A stretch of DNA of 64,000 nucleotides, taken from the NCBI RefSeq assembly GCF_043641665.1, contig NC_092191.1, positions 23,450,581 to 23,514,580 of the forward strand, in the 5' to 3' direction. Below the pieces are notes generated by a model, which searched no databases, was not told the origin of the DNA, and worked only from the letters and a program-made list of their open reading frames with translations. The position numbers and the translations under genes were made by a program. The stretch is from Enoplosus armatus. Taxonomy: Eukaryota; Chordata; Actinopteri; Centrarchiformes; Enoplosidae. Positions 13,501 to 24,949 of this stretch are shown piece after piece; within the stretch, counting starts at the first letter, position 1; the number at the start of each line of letters is the position of its first letter.

Positions 13501-16500
13501 CAGCACTCTGTAGGTTGCTCCGTGATTCGGTCACAGCTTTCCCAAAGCAAACAATAGGGAAAAATCATAACTTTGAAAATCAAATCTTTTTTTTTTTTTT
13601 GTTATCCGGCAGTGGGTTGCATCTGCAAAGGTATTGTCTTGATCCTACAGATATTTACTAAATACCTCGAAAAAGGTGCATCCCGCTATGTGGCCGAATC
13701 ACAGAGTCTCTTACTGGCCATTTGCCTGATAGAGACCTGGTGGGCGCCGAACGTTTGAATCACAGAGCACCACATCGTTCATAAAAATGTCCATTTCCTC
13801 TTAAAAAGACTAAAATTGAACTTACACAATTGTCTAAAATGCGTCTTCGTCTTACTGAGATTTACAGCCCAGTGTGCTGGACTAATGTGGTCAAGTTCAA
13901 AGCAGACACACACTGTATATATCAGTGGTATGTGGACGGGCTTTCACAGCAGCAGCAGCAGCAAAAGGGAATGTGCCACTTCGGCTTGGACTAAAAAGCA
14001 AACACTGTGTTGATTTACATTCTCGACATGCCACAGCAACATATGAAACCAATTACCATCTCGCCGAAGACTCAGCGTATTGCTTTTGAACTCTTGGTGC
14101 TCACGGGTGTGCATTTAAGATCAAAACGTGTATGGCTTGTAGAAAGAAAGAGTTTCAAAGCCTCCATGCGTCAACAGAGGGAAAGACTTGTATTCCATAT
14201 CTGCGGAGAGAATATTAAGAAATGTGTCACGGTACAGACTCTCAAACAATGTTTCCGTTTTCCAACTGAGTTGCTGTTTCCCCCCCTCTTTACCAGGTCC
14301 TATCTGATGGCCTGCGAGTAGCACCTCCCCCATCCTGTAACTCCCACTCCTCCACATGGCTCATGTCTGAGACATGTCACAATGCTGAAAACAGCCCCCT
14401 GTTCCCATTTTCCAAACGACATACCATTTTGGCGGCGGGGCAATTGTTTTGTCCTGGTTTGTTTTGGTGAGCTGGGGGGCAATGATTAGGTCAGCCACGC
14501 CATACTGTCTGATATATGAAAGCATAGGACTTGTAGGAAAAGTTAGTCAAGCATGTCAAGAAACAAAATGTGGCGTCTTAAAGAGTGTCTCATTTCCAGC
14601 TCTATATCTTTATTCTGGGACTCCGCTAGAGCAGCTTTACATGATTCACAGATCAAATAAGTCCTTCTTCATCTTATTGTGGCCCTCCATGCGGGCCCCT
14701 CTGTGTGACACAAGCCCTTTGAGCTCCTGTCTCTTCAAGGCCCCGCCTCCCCTAAAAGCCCACTTCCTTCTGATTGGCCGGCTCCCTGCCTCTGAGCCCT
14801 GAGCACAGCGCACCGCTTCATACTGACAGCAGCAGTAACTCAGCTTGGAAAATAGAGACATGGGGACTGAATGTGATGAACTTCCTGTTTATCAGACCAC
14901 AAATGAGACAAGAAGTAGGTTGGGAAAAAAACGATAAACGCTGCTGGAGCTGAGTGTTTCTGGGGACTGGGCCTCACTGGTTACTGTACAAGAACACACA
15001 ACAATATGTGTTCTGGTCTCTGCCTCAACTCTCTGTGATTTACGGAGTTTCCTGATGGACAGAAAGCTTTATAAAGTGACTGCTAACTGCTGCTAACTGT
15101 AGCTGCCGTTAGCTCAGTTAGCTCTGAGCACCAGGGGGGAGTGTTGGTGTTTACACCGCCAGCGCGGGAGCTTTGGACCGCCGGCAGGAGGAGGTTTTCA
15201 GGCCCGGGCCCCCGAGAGTCAGATGGTTAGAGTCGGCTTAACTAAGAGCGTAGATACAGATATACATCTATGGCTAAGAGGACTGCTGGATGCACAGCTA
15301 ACTAGCGAGCGGCAGCTACAGTTAGCTTAGTTAACGAGCAGAAAAAAGTTCTTTCTGTGAGACAGTGAACAACCTGAGCATTAGTAAAGTCCTGAGCAGA
15401 GCAGCTCCAACAACCACCTGAGGAAATCCGTGTTCGGGGTCATGTCATACTTTCACAGCAGTAAGACATGAAAAGCAAATGGAGCGTCCTGAGCAGTCTG
15501 AAGACTGAGCTTTTGGCTCACAGGGATCACTTTTACATACGCTCTCCTCATTATTTGGCAACTTTGGCGACATTTAATAGGAACATCCAACATTGTAACC
15601 CTAAGTCTATGACAGAAAATGAGGAAAAGCATAACAGGTCCTCTTTCAGAGAAATGAAAAGCGTGTTGATATGTTTTCAACCCCCTATTGTGTTCAAAAC
15701 ACACACACACACACACTTATGCGACATCACAGCACTGTGTTACTACCATAAAAGACCTGTAATTCTTCTTTCTCTATTCAGAAGAACTATTTAAAAGAAC
15801 TGTTTCTCCATTCAAACTACTACTACTGTTAACTTGCCTGGGTCCAGACCTTTGAATCAGTTGACTGCTTTCATGTATCGCGACATGAAACGGCAATTTC
15901 TCGGTTGAAAAGCGGACGATCCAATGAGCGCTGCGGGGGGGGGGGGGGGGGGGCTAACGCCATTGTCGAGCTGTTGTCAAGATTCAGGCGGATACATTGG
16001 TCTCTAGTGATTGGCTAAGGAAAATCGAATCCCCCGCCCCCACAGAAATTGGTTAGAGTGCAGGTAGTCTGACTCACCGGATGAAGGCTGCTGAGATAAG
16101 CCAGTCGCCGTTCTCTTCTCCTTCCGCTAACTGCGCATGAAACAACAACAGCAACAACAACCTCCGAGCTAGCAGCCTACACGCTGAAAATGGCAAGTTT
16201 TGACAAAGACTTGGATCGTCTGAGTCCAGTGAGCTCCCCCAGAGCTGAAGTATAGGGAGCCTTCTAGGGCACCGATGACCCAAGTTCTGTTCGTCTTTTT
16301 TTAACAGTAAACGTTGTAAAATCACATAGTCTACATACACCGTTTACTATTCTATGTGCCGCTTTCTTTAGCGGGGATTCAGCCATTTTAATGCCAGGGC
16401 TCGCCTCCCCATGAGCAAATGTTCCACCAAAACAAGTCCCCCCCCCCCAGACACTATTTTGCAAGGGCACCGTCGCTGCATCCTGGGGTCAGCGCCGCCC

Positions 16501-19500
16501 AAGACGATTGTGATTGGTTTAAAGAAAAACAAACAAGCCAGAGCGTGTTAAACTGTATGGGCTGTAGATTCACTGATCTGCAGTACAGTACTTGAACCTG
16601 GCATGGAGCATCCACAGCAAGTGGCATGGAAGGTGTTGTGATAACCCCACCCCCCTAGGTTAGGAGTTAGTTGTTGCCCCAAGAAAGTTTGGTGCTAAAT
16701 CTGCAGTTATGTGCTGTAGTACAGATGAGGACAGAGCTGAACTAGAGAATTGCCAGTCAATTCAAATTCCAAACCGTACCTTCTCATTCAATTAGACAAA
16801 TCACCAGGAAGTGTCCAAAGGAAAAGACCAATGGCTGCTTGAGCTTGATAACATATTGTGGGCAGTTGCATTAAATCCTACATACAGTATTCATGTGTAA
16901 TGTGTCATTGTTTCCCTCTGTACATAGTTCATCAGATGTGGATGTCTCAAAATAAGTCTTTCAAGTCTTAGTCGTCGTCTCATTTCAAATCTAATAAGCA
17001 CAGGGCCAAAACAAAACTGTTGGAATACTTACCGACTGCACCGTTCAGCTCCCCAGGTCACACAGGACTTGTGACTGAAAGTGGTATGATCTGGTCTTGG
17101 AGAAGTTAAACGGCCAGGGTGTTAGATCCCCCTCGACACCCCACCACCAACCGAACCCCTGTCTGACACCCTCCCCCCACACACACACACACAATTCACA
17201 AACAGACGTCAACAACACAATGACGTAAATAACTGTGTGTTGTTGACCTTTTGGCTTTCTATCCAACTTTTCAACTGAGAAAGTCAAGAGTTTGACTGAA
17301 CTTCCAAACAAGAATACAAAGATTCAGCGTTTCCTCCATGATTGCACTGTTTTTGTGAGCATTAAAACTGTTCCCATGAAAACCCAGAGCTCAGGTCACA
17401 GACTGTGGCTGTGCTACAAGTGCACCATGTGGAACCCCCCCCCCCCCCCCAAGCCCAAAGGATTTGTGACCGCCCGGACTTTACGCGTAGCAAGAAATGG
17501 ATGCTTGTTTTGCAAAGAGGTTGTGCGAGGAGATCCGCTAGTTAACCACATTTACAGAATACGTCTTTGAAAGAATACAAAGACAGCCGAAAGGCGGTGA
17601 ACTTTTCTCTCTTTGCCTTTCCCTTGCTGTTCAGTCAAAAACCACAAACACAGGAGCTCTCCTTGCCGTCATGAGGTCACCAATTTTGTTTCCTGCTGTG
17701 CATGCTTCTTCTACGCTGCAGTCCCCCAGAGGGATCAGAGAATCTATCAATAATCTGGGACGGACCGGTGACTACAGGGAAAGTGCCCTCTCAGCTTTGA
17801 GCCACACCTAAAGCCGGGTTTATGCTCGATGCAGCGCTCCTGGCCTGAGGGTGCACGCACACCGAAAAGGTGTGTCATCACGTTCCTTGGATCTAGCAGT
17901 TGTCTGTGAAGATGACGCTGCAATTTGACTCTGCTTGCACTGCAGTTAGTAGGAAAACAAAGACATGATTCAGCAGACAGTCCAATCTCTCACTCACGGA
18001 TGATCACAAAATGAACATGTATATATGCATGAGTCCCTAGACCTGACATCTCCATTTTCCAGCTAGCTTTCTTGCGCCTGTTAAGGCTGGACAACTTATC
18101 CTTATACAGTAATTCCAAACTCCACCCAGCTTTAAACGGGTCAACAGTGTCACACAGTGTCACTCGCGGGCCTTCCCACGGCAGGAGGACAGCAATCCAC
18201 AACCTTGTACTTCCTGAACTTGCACCAACCTTGTGAAGTCTTGGCACTAGGTTCTTCGATGAGCTTCATTGTATTTTACATTTTTGAACACGTGTCAGGG
18301 GAGTAAGGGGGAAAACAATGAAGGAAGTGGTCCAACACAGTGTCCAGCGCTTTGAACCAACTTTTGGAACCTAACGCTTGGCAAGAAAGCACATAAAAGG
18401 TATTTTAAAGTTTTGGTTGCCCTGATCTGTCCAGACGCACGTGAATGGCGGTTACTGTGTTTGTGGTTGTCGTAGTCGTGCCTTGTTTTGATGTGATGAC
18501 ACATCTGCTTGACCAATGACTATTGCACAGCACTGCGAGCAACCCTGAACGTACCTGGAGCTTTAATTTACTATCACCTACCAACAACGACGACATTCTG
18601 TTGACAACAGACATGACGAGTGGACGGTGAGATACACTTGTACTTGACCAGTATTCTCCGAAAACACCATGGGGCATAAAATTTAAAAAACGAGAGGAAG
18701 ATCGTCATAAAGAAAAATGTCTGCACTGGAGCTTGTTGTTGCTGAGGAAGAATGTATCTGTCTTTATCTATTAAATGTGGCGGCGGTCCTTCCCCATGAG
18801 TTCAGAATCATGTGGCTGTCCCGGTGGACTCTCATTATCTTTATATCTACCACTGTTTATGTATATATTGCCTCTATACATGTGTACATGCTGTGCACAT
18901 TGCTGCTTTTTGCCTTTCAGATTCGATGCTAAACTGCTTTTTTTTTTGTCTCGGACCTTGTACTCAAAGTAGAATAAAATCTAATTTTATGAACCCACAA
19001 GTTAGAAGTCTGCCTTTCAATGACACAAGGGAACCTTTTCAGCTGTAGGAGTTCAACTCACAGAAAGTCTGATATTAGCTCTCATCCCTTGCAGGACATC
19101 ACCAGGGTGCAGTCTCTATGGCACCCAAATCGGTTACATTACGTAACGCTGGAGTGTTGCCAAGCCCCCTGGAAACGTTAGTCCCACTACCTCTTGAGAG
19201 GAAAGAACTTCAAACCAACCAAACCCCATTTCATTTTTGCCCAATTTAAAACTTGTTCTTTAAAGCTCGAACAGCAAGACGCATTATGTCGTACAAATGA
19301 ATAAAAGCTACTGAAATAATCAACTACCTGGTACCTGGCAGCATTTGAATTTCACACTGTATGGGTATGGTGCACCCTGCTCACTATCGCCCTCATCAGT
19401 GGATTTAGATCAATCTTAAAAGTTGAAACTTTGTTCAAATAAATGCTGCTGGTGTATTTAGTGTGAGCCGAATTGTACAATATTAGTACGTGCAAAAGAT

Positions 19501-20441
19501 CGTACATAGTGACTAGGAATTGCTGTATGCTTGCGCTCTCAGGCAAGCGAACAACAATAAAATAAGAGAAATTCCAATGGAGTTCAACTGACTGTCATTA
19601 CGGTACGGTGTGTACCTATGACAGAGGAGAGTAATAGCGGGACGAACGTATCTTATCCATCGTGGAGACGAAAAGATAGTCGACCTGTAAAACGCATGAC
19701 AGTGGTTTGAAACGCACCTCGGTGCACCACCCTGGTCAGAGAGCGGCGGCAGCACCGTCTGGGCGGGTGATGAACACTGCGTTACCTGAGGACATGGTGC
19801 AGACTTTTCTTTTTTTTTTTTTTGCTGCATTGAGTCACAATGCCGGTGGGACTGGCCATGTGACCAAACTCTGCACCGTTATGGAAGGACCGAACTGAGC
19901 CGATCCGTCCTCCAGCCACCTGGAAACAACCCGACACGCCGAGCTCAGCCTCGCAGTTGGAAAAAAAAAACAAAAAACAACACGTCAAACTTTTAACACA
20001 TCGCCACGTTCGTCTGCTGCTCGCTGCAGGCCAGAAGGCGAGGTCCTGTAAGGGCTGCGATTGCCCTTGGAAAACCCCAAGGCAGTGCTTCATAGCTCAC
20101 AGCCCCCCACCCCCCCCCCCCCCAGCCTCCCCCTGCACTGCAGATGAGGGGGTTAGAAAGGCTTTTCAGATTGAATAACGCCGTAACGCAACACCGTCTT
20201 ATGTCGACGGCCTCTACTTTGATCGCGAACCTCGCAAATCTCACCAGAGTGCACGTGAACGCGTCCCGCAAACGACCACACCAAAGGACAAACTGCGTAC
20301 GTGCGCGCGCGCGCATTAATTTGCTGTCGAAGCTGACCGCTGCTAAAACTACGGGGGGTGGGGGGGCAGTTTAGAGGGAACGGAATGAGCTCATTTACCT
20401 GTTATTATCTTCTCTGTCGCCGTTTCTTTCTCGGTCATCAT
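1469..20441 (-). CDS. hspa12a: hspa12a, heat shock protein family A member 12A, 5' six coding exons (partial)
   Basis: HSPA12 proteins are divergent Hsp70-family members with an ATPase-like nucleotide-binding domain and are enriched in neurons. Six exons chain without a phase break into 219 residues. The order is an acidic N-terminal tail, the phosphate-1 loop [15 protein letters not shown], the conserved block [29 protein letters not shown], the helix [20 protein letters not shown], and [19 protein letters not shown]. These match vertebrate HSPA12A closely; human HSPA12A is about 675 aa, so roughly the first third is here. The next expected block (AGLASPEN...) is absent from positions 1-1468, so the gene continues beyond the left edge. 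HSPA12B is the alternative; the N-terminal GITPLSPSH segment and the neighbouring eno4 favour 12A. The paralogue call is inference from remembered sequence. Confidence 0.95.
1644..1990. repeat. teleost interspersed repeat (unclassified)
   Basis: Motifs such as TATATAAAGATGGCCGACGT, CGACCCGCTGCCATCTTG and CCGACCAATCAGTCACAGCT resemble a high-copy fish repeat. It lies in hspa12a intron 5 and carries no long conserved frame. Recognition is from memory. Confidence 0.45.
2122..2226 (-). CDS. hspa12a: hspa12a coding exon 5
   Basis: 105 nt, phase 0 at both ends, acceptor CAATCAG and donor GTAATG. Encodes [15 protein letters not shown] then [20 protein letters not shown], matching the human ETDLTAANGKK...FFKEQALK region. 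Confidence 0.95.
2987..3529. mobile_element. Tc1/mariner-type nonautonomous element (543 bp)
   Basis: Terminal inverted repeats CAGTGCTTAACAAATTTATT (left) and the complementary AAATTTGTTAAGCACTG-type right end, read as ...ATACATTTGTTAAGCACTG, are flanked by a TA duplication (2985-2986 and 3530-3531). The interior has no intact transposase. It sits in hspa12a intron 4. Confidence 0.85.
4000..4186 (-). CDS. hspa12a: hspa12a coding exon 4
   Basis: 187 nt. Completes Arg and encodes [20 protein letters not shown], then [20 protein letters not shown] and [13 protein letters not shown]. Nearly identical to human HSPA12A in the same block. The donor is GTAAGG; reading through it gives a non-homologous tail, which fixes the exon end. 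Confidence 0.96.
5307..5434 (-). CDS. hspa12a: hspa12a coding exon 3 (phosphate-1 loop)
   Basis: 128 nt. Encodes [17 protein letters not shown] then [15 protein letters not shown] and [10 protein letters not shown], ending in phase 2. DFGTT is the Hsp70/actin-fold phosphate-binding loop. The acceptor reads CAG|CAG, so the exon could start 3 nt later. Confidence 0.96.
6062..6138 (-). CDS. hspa12a: hspa12a coding exon 2
   Basis: 77 nt between a CCCTACAG acceptor and a GTGACT donor. It encodes [16 protein letters not shown] then [10 protein letters not shown], which corresponds to the GITPLSPSH segment of human HSPA12A. It ends in phase 0. Confidence 0.93.
6471..6830 (+). mobile_element. Ty3/Gypsy-like pol tail between two LTR-start fragments
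   Basis: Two direct repeats of about 50 bp (starting TGTCATA at 6471 and CGTCATA at 6773, then GCTTCATATGTGGGTT and TTCAGTCATTTAGG) flank a GC-rich segment. That segment ends GGACGTCTGGTATCCGCCCC and a G run, the typical end of fish Gypsy polyproteins before the 3' LTR. The copy is severely truncated. The family call is inference. Confidence 0.5.
7083..7272 (+). repeat. SINE-like teleost repeat
   Basis: The head GGCATGGTGGCGCATTGGTT, then GTCCTCGAGCAAGACGCTGA and a GAAAAGCGCTACATAAGTG end match a very common fish repeat. A second partial copy of the middle motif is at 6415-6462. Confidence 0.6.
7892..7914 (+). repeat. poly(T) run of 23
   Basis: Uninterrupted T tract in hspa12a intron 1, possibly the A-tail of a minus-strand retroposon. 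No element body was identified. Confidence 0.8.
9452..9472 (+). repeat. poly(G) run of 21
   Basis: Homopolymer in hspa12a intron 1; one of about twenty such runs in the window. Confidence 0.9.
10491..10645 (+). repeat. interrupted CA-rich microsatellite
   Basis: Several ACACAC blocks are separated by short unique pieces. The apparent open frames here are only repeat translation. Confidence 0.8.
11625..11850 (-). mobile_element. LINE 3' end, antisense
   Basis: Reading minus, the DNA encodes fragments of a LINE C-terminus ([18 protein letters not shown], then [14 protein letters not shown]) and ends in CGGAATAAGCGGCAGAAAAT, GGATGGATG, the usual 3' end of a widespread fish non-LTR family. Probably the same family as 63395-64000. 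Confidence 0.65.
13072..13382. mobile_element. hAT-like MITE (311 bp)
   Basis: The left end CAGCGGTTCCAAAACTTTTT and the right end GGGGGTTTGAGAACCACTG form imperfect terminal inverted repeats. The flanks ATCTAGTC and AACTAGCC are a partial 8-bp duplication. The interior has CCCC-rich 'GACCCC' repeats typical of this fish family and no coding capacity. Confidence 0.75.
14578..15330 (+). repeat. interspersed repeat, copy 2 of an inverted pair plus flank
   Basis: 14578-14760 pairs with 447-605. The following part has repetitive GTTAGCTCAGTTAGCTCTGA-type blocks and a GC-rich stretch, with no stable reading frame. The outer boundary is uncertain. Confidence 0.5.
15833..16095. repeat. MITE-like repeat containing a 19-base G run
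   Basis: The end GGTAGTCTGACTCACCGG is the reverse complement of the end of the 42562-42772 element (CCGGTGAGTCAGACTAAC), so both belong to one dispersed inverted-ended family. Confidence 0.5.
20399..20441 (-). CDS. hspa12a: hspa12a coding exon 1 (start codon)
   Basis: Encodes [14 protein letters not shown] plus the first base of the next codon, then a GTAAAT donor. Two ATGs are adjacent; I took the upstream one. The frame stays open further upstream without a clear start, so the exact start is inferred. The joined codon G|AT continues into exon 2 as [11 protein letters not shown]. The 5' UTR probably extends to higher coordinates into a GC- and CTG-rich segment. Confidence 0.85.
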
Positions 20442-20768
20442 ATCCCGCAGTTTCACCTCCTCCCGAGCCTTCTCTCCGATGCAGCTACACCAAGCAATCT
20501 TTCCTGGTTTAGCGGGAACGCAGGGCCAAAGAAGGGAAGCAAAAAGGAAACATCAAGGAAAACGGCCGCCACACTGTTGGTACTTGTCGGTGTCCCCCGT
20601 CAACTTTCACTTCGAGCTCTGCCGCCTCCCCGTTCTGCGGCCCCCCCAAAAAAAACAAAACAAACAAACAAAAAAGCCTTAAAAAGGAACACCGGGAAGA
20701 TTTGAGGTCCGGAGGTTTTTGAAGGAGGGGAAGGGGAGGGGGGCAGTGAGCCTCAGCAGAGAGGATGT

Positions 20769-20883
20769 TGGACCCCACCAGACTGCTGCTGCTGCTGCTG
20801 CTGCCGCCGCTGCCGTTCTGTGTGCCCCTCCCATCACATTCACGTCCTGTCCTGGCCAGGAACGCTGCTGCTGCTGCTGCTGC
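20769..20883. repeat. two CTG/CAG trinucleotide tracts upstream of hspa12a exon 1
   Basis: (CTG)7 merging into CCG units near 20783 and a second (CTG)7 near 20862-20882. They lie 340-440 bp upstream of the hspa12a ATG, probably in the 5' UTR or promoter, where repeat length could vary. Confidence 0.75.
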
Positions 20884-21834
20884 AGTCCTGCTTCAAGACA
20901 GCCGGTAGGGATGCTGTGCTCTCCACCAGCTCCAAGACCGTTCTCATGTTGATTTGTGAATTGGAACCGGATATAAAGAGAAAAATCACATCAGATGGTG
21001 TTGCTTTGAGTAGACAGCCACGGCCAAATGTAGCCCTTTTTGACCATAATGAAACCTCAATTAACTCAAATGTTTATCTGAAGTACTTACCCAGACGGGC
21101 ACATCTGTGAGCTCCGTTTGGACTGGACGTGGCCCCCGGTCTTGAAACGAGCAAAATGGGAATAATAAATGTGGGGAAAAGTGACCGTGGCGTGGGCTGG
21201 AACTGGTTACGCTTCCTGTTGACCCAAGTGGGTTCACTGGGTCACAGAAAAAAAGCCCATGCTGACTGGCCCCTTGTGTGTTTCCTGTGAATAAGGTCAA
21301 ATAATTTGAGGGGGTGTTTTAAAGCCACAACTCTTATGTTAGAGTGAGGAGTAAGAGAAAATGTAAAGAAAATTGGGATCCAGCAGGAACCCACAGATCC
21401 AGTATGTCCCTCGTGGGACCCAAGTGAGTCAGTGACCAATTGGGATTTGAGTCCCGGTTAGGCTCTCGCAGGTGGGACATCTGTTGGGCTAATTTTTTTT
21501 TAATTCACATTCAATTTGTTTCTAGTATTCTAGTATTTGAAAGTTGCTTCTTTTTATTTTTCGTCAGTAACTTCTTTCGATCCTACGTGGACATGGTGGC
21601 TGGGTCTGAAGTCTATCACAAACCACATCTTACAAGCCCCCAGAGCAGCTTTTAGGAGTTTGAAAATCCCATTCAAAGACCAGTGGCAGCACAAAGGGTT
21701 TATCGTCCAGCCAAGGGGAGGGAGAGAAAACGGTCAATCATCTATTAGTACAACCTACTTGAAACGATGTGTGTTTCATGCTCATTTGGACGTCATGGAG
21801 TAATTACATGACTACAATCAAGGCTGTATTCCCG

Positions 21835-21970
21835 GCTTGTCGGCTGCTGAACTCCCTGAAAGCTCCAGGCTTACTTGTGTCAACTGGTTTGTGCTAATAA
21901 ATTCAAAATCTGTGAATATGCACCCCTGCTTTGCTACCTGATCTCAAGGCCCTGTCTTGAACCATTGTTG
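21835..21970 (+). repeat. dispersed repeat, copy 1
   Basis: Shares AAGCTCCAG.CTTA.T, CAACTGGTTTGTGC and TTGAGGCCCTGTCTTGAA-type motifs with 24280-24400 in the same orientation. The two copies flank the Gypsy-like segment. Confidence 0.5.
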
Positions 21971-23039
21971 AATGGCTCTAATTCGAATCCTAGATGCACC
22001 ATAGCACCAAAACGGTTGCTGAAATATGTAGCTGCTCCTCACCCGAGTGCCTAAACACATCAATCGCATCTTACCTTCTGTGTTTCCATCAAACTGGCAG
22101 ACAAGTCTGAAAACACACGGTGGCGCACACGTTTCTGGTTGCTTCAGCTGCAGCAGTGACTCAGCAGCAAAGTGTCGGGAAAAACGGGAGGGGAAAAAAA
22201 AACCAGGAATCTTCAAAGGTTTCTTAACAATTGAAGATAAGGGAAGATAATGATTATATATATTTTTTGTGTATTTTGACATATATCCAGATCCAGACCC
22301 GAACAGGAAGAACGTTTTGAGAATTTTACCACCTCCGTATCAAAGATATAGAGTCTTTTGAACATGAACATCATGTTTTATGAGATCACAGGACTGCTAA
22401 ACCGCGTTTCTAATGACAAATGAAACCAGCCAGGGTGTCATGGGTCATTAGGGGGGCTGTTTTAATCTTTCCAAAACAACAACGAAACACATTTACTTTT
22501 AAAACACTTTTCACTTTTGATAGGATACTTTGCGATATATCTGAATTTACTGTGGCCACATTCTGCAAGTAGCTTCATTCTGGTATTTGAGGGAAAACAA
22601 TGGATGTTATTAACCCAACGGAATCCAGCAACTGCTTTGAATACTACATTCCCGTTTCGTCTGACTGTTTGCTTCGGCCTGCCTGGTGTCGTGCTACTTG
22701 ACAGTTTCTGGTTAATTGAATTAGTTACTTTGAGGCAGGAGTCATTCACAAAAACGTGTCACTTCACACAGCCTGCTGGTTTGATGTCCTCTGTTACTCC
22801 TACCACAAGAACTGTGTTATCATGATAAGGTAAAGACTGGGTCAAATGGCTTGGATGCCATCGCTTCTCTTCTGTTGAATAACCCTAGACACCATGATTT
22901 TTATATAGACAATCTTTACAGCAAATGGAAATATTCTAGATTTTATTATTTGTATCTAATAATGTTATCAGAATGATGTCTTGACTGAAGTTTTTGCCTG
23001 CTCACTGCAATTTCAGTCAGGTGTGACCTCCAGGCTGGT

Positions 23040-23460
23040 TCATGCTAAATAATCAGAATACACGTTGATGGGGCCTTGTCACCACCCAGCTGTGAGAGGG
23101 TCAGCCCCCCCCCCCCCCCCCCCCCCCCACTGTTCCTGGGTGTTGCACCTGCGTCTTGAGCAGGTCTGTTGAATGTTCGCATTCAACAAGCTTGATGAGT
23201 CACTCTGACCTGTGAAATTTCAGCAGTGTTACTCCTTTTTTTTTTTTAGTATTTACTTGTCAATACAGTATTGTGAGCTTCTGTCACCGGAACCCAGACC
23301 TTAACCTTAACCTGGACCTGGGTCTGCTCACCTGGTAGCTGTTTACCTGCCTGCAAACTGCCTGTGAGCTATTTTTAGCTATGATTAAACCACTGAAGTC
23401 ATCCTGCTGCCACCTCTGTCTGCACTTGGGTCCAATCCCGCATATCCTGAGTTGTACAAA
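23040..23460 (+). mobile_element. Ty3/Gypsy-like LTR (solo or truncated)
   Basis: Ends with ATGATTAAACCACTGAAG, then TCTGCACTTGGGTCCAATCC, the usual R/U5 end of fish Gypsy LTRs, followed by a leader with AAAGTGGACCCAGTCGATGA. It includes a 24-base C run at 23105-23128. No intact gag or pol follows. Confidence 0.55.
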
Positions 23461-24190
23461 CTGACCAAAAGTGGACCCAGTCGATGAAGCATGTTCTGTG
23501 GATGAAGTTGATGAGGCTGTTCACACCATTCTGTGACTTCTAAGCCACTGCAAGGAGGCCACTCTTGACGCCGGCACTCCGGGAAGCCTGGGCTTAGCGA
23601 AGTGGTTACCTGGATTGGCAGAGGACTTGATCATTGCTTTAGCCTCCTTCTCCACTAGCGTTGGGCCTGCTAGCTTCCAACCTTCAGCTTGGCCTGCTAG
23701 CCTCCAGCTCGCTAGCCTCCAGCTCGCTAGCCTCCAGCCGTCACCTCAGTCTACTAGCCCCCAACCTCCAGCCCGGCCTACACCTCTTTCTGCCAGTTAC
23801 CAGCCTCGGTCTGCCAGCAACCAGCCTGCACTACACGCTCAATTAGCCTTGGGTTCGTGAGCCTGCGGCCACCCTGAGCTGACTAGCCCACCACCTGCCT
23901 TGACGTCCAGCGGTCAGCTTTCGAAAGGGACTCGGCTGGTTATTTTCATGGGCGTCCTGTCTGATCCGCAGTGGGCGGCCCTTGCAGACATCCTGCCAGA
24001 TCCCCATTTTTCCACCCCCTGCCAACACCCAGCCAGTGCTTCCAGATCATCCGTTGGCCGTGGAATGTGACAGGTTGAAAAACATTTTCTTATGTGAAAC
24101 CAAGGACTAAAGCTTGAAATTACATATTTTGTTCCATTAGGGTAGATAGGTGGGTACTTACTATGGTATACTGTCTTAGTTCTCAATGAA
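23461..24190 (+). mobile_element. degenerate retroelement leader with CTAGCCTCCAGCTCG repeats
   Basis: Short tandem units CTAGCCTCCAGCTCG (23697-23745), then low-complexity Pro/Ser/Leu-coding DNA. Consistent with an eroded Gypsy leader or gag region. Not a host gene as far as I can see. Confidence 0.4.
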
Positions 24191-24279
24191 CTCTTCCTAT
24201 ATAACCAGTGCAGTTTGTTTCATGAATTTTCTACAAATGATTATTAGTTCCAAGGCTTTATTACCAGACAGGCCAGAAT

Positions 24280-24400
24280 TGTAAGGGACCTGTAAGCTCC
24301 AGTCTTATTGTGTTTGAACTGGTTTGTGCAATTTCAAAAGTCTTAAGGTAAAAAAGTCTTCCTTTATTACCCGATCTTGAGGCCCTGTCTTGAAGAGAGA
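24280..24400 (+). repeat. dispersed repeat, copy 2
   Basis: See the partner at 21835-21970; the motifs are shared in direct orientation, 2.4 kb apart. Confidence 0.5.
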
Positions 24401-24949
24401 ACCTGTGCTGAAGCCGAACCTGACTGTATTATGAGTTTATAAAACACATGATGCATTGCTATTGATTAAACCATCTGGTAGTATGTAAATAAATGTAAAG
24501 GAGCTCCACCTAGACTAATGGTACTCACAGATTCATGAATCAGTATTAATTATCAATTGATACAATATATAATACACCAGCAGGGGCCGTTATTCTGTAT
24601 AATGAGTACTTTTACCTTTGAAACTTTAAGTACATGTTGCTGATAATACTTCTATACCCTTAAGTAAGGTTTCAAATGCAGGACTTTCACTTTTATCAAG
24701 GTTTTACATTGAAGTATTGCTACTTTTGCTTTAGCGAAACAAATCTGAATGCTGCTCACACCACTGACAGTAGATCGTTGTATTAACATCAATATAATGA
24801 AAGTGGTAAAATGATGCCCACTGGCTGATTGTCTTGATACTCGTTTAAAGAAAAACAGTACAGCTGAGAAGGTGAACAGTGTTTGCGTGGTGTGTAGGGC
24901 CAGAAGCTTGATTTTGGCATTTGGTGAGGATGTATAGTCCTTTTGTCTG

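Larger units (their letters stand above)
6139..20398 (-). other. hspa12a intron 1 (14.3 kb)
   Basis: Joins coding exons 1 and 2. It holds repeats, several CA/poly-G tracts and MITEs listed separately. I see no additional coding exon. A consensus minus-strand donor, G|GTAAGTATT, at 17032/17033 could mark an alternative first exon but has no coding support. Confidence 0.7.

Noticed and set aside
16190..16255. Short frame starting [16 protein letters not shown]
   Set aside because: Only 21 codons, next to a dispersed repeat and CAA/AAC-rich DNA, with no splice partner or recognised homologue.
19080..19200. Possible exon after TCCCTTGCAG on plus strand
   Set aside because: Short frame only, no homologue and no partner exon; the CGGTTACATTACGTAACG motif suggests a repeat.
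20509..20778. 89-codon minus-strand frame upstream of hspa12a exon 1
   Set aside because: Out of frame with the hspa12a start, no homology, GC-rich 5' UTR-type composition; could at most be an upstream frame.
23615..23860. 81-codon plus frame rich in Ser, Pro, Leu, Ala
   Set aside because: Low-complexity translation of CTAGCCTCCAG-type repeats inside a retroelement-like leader.
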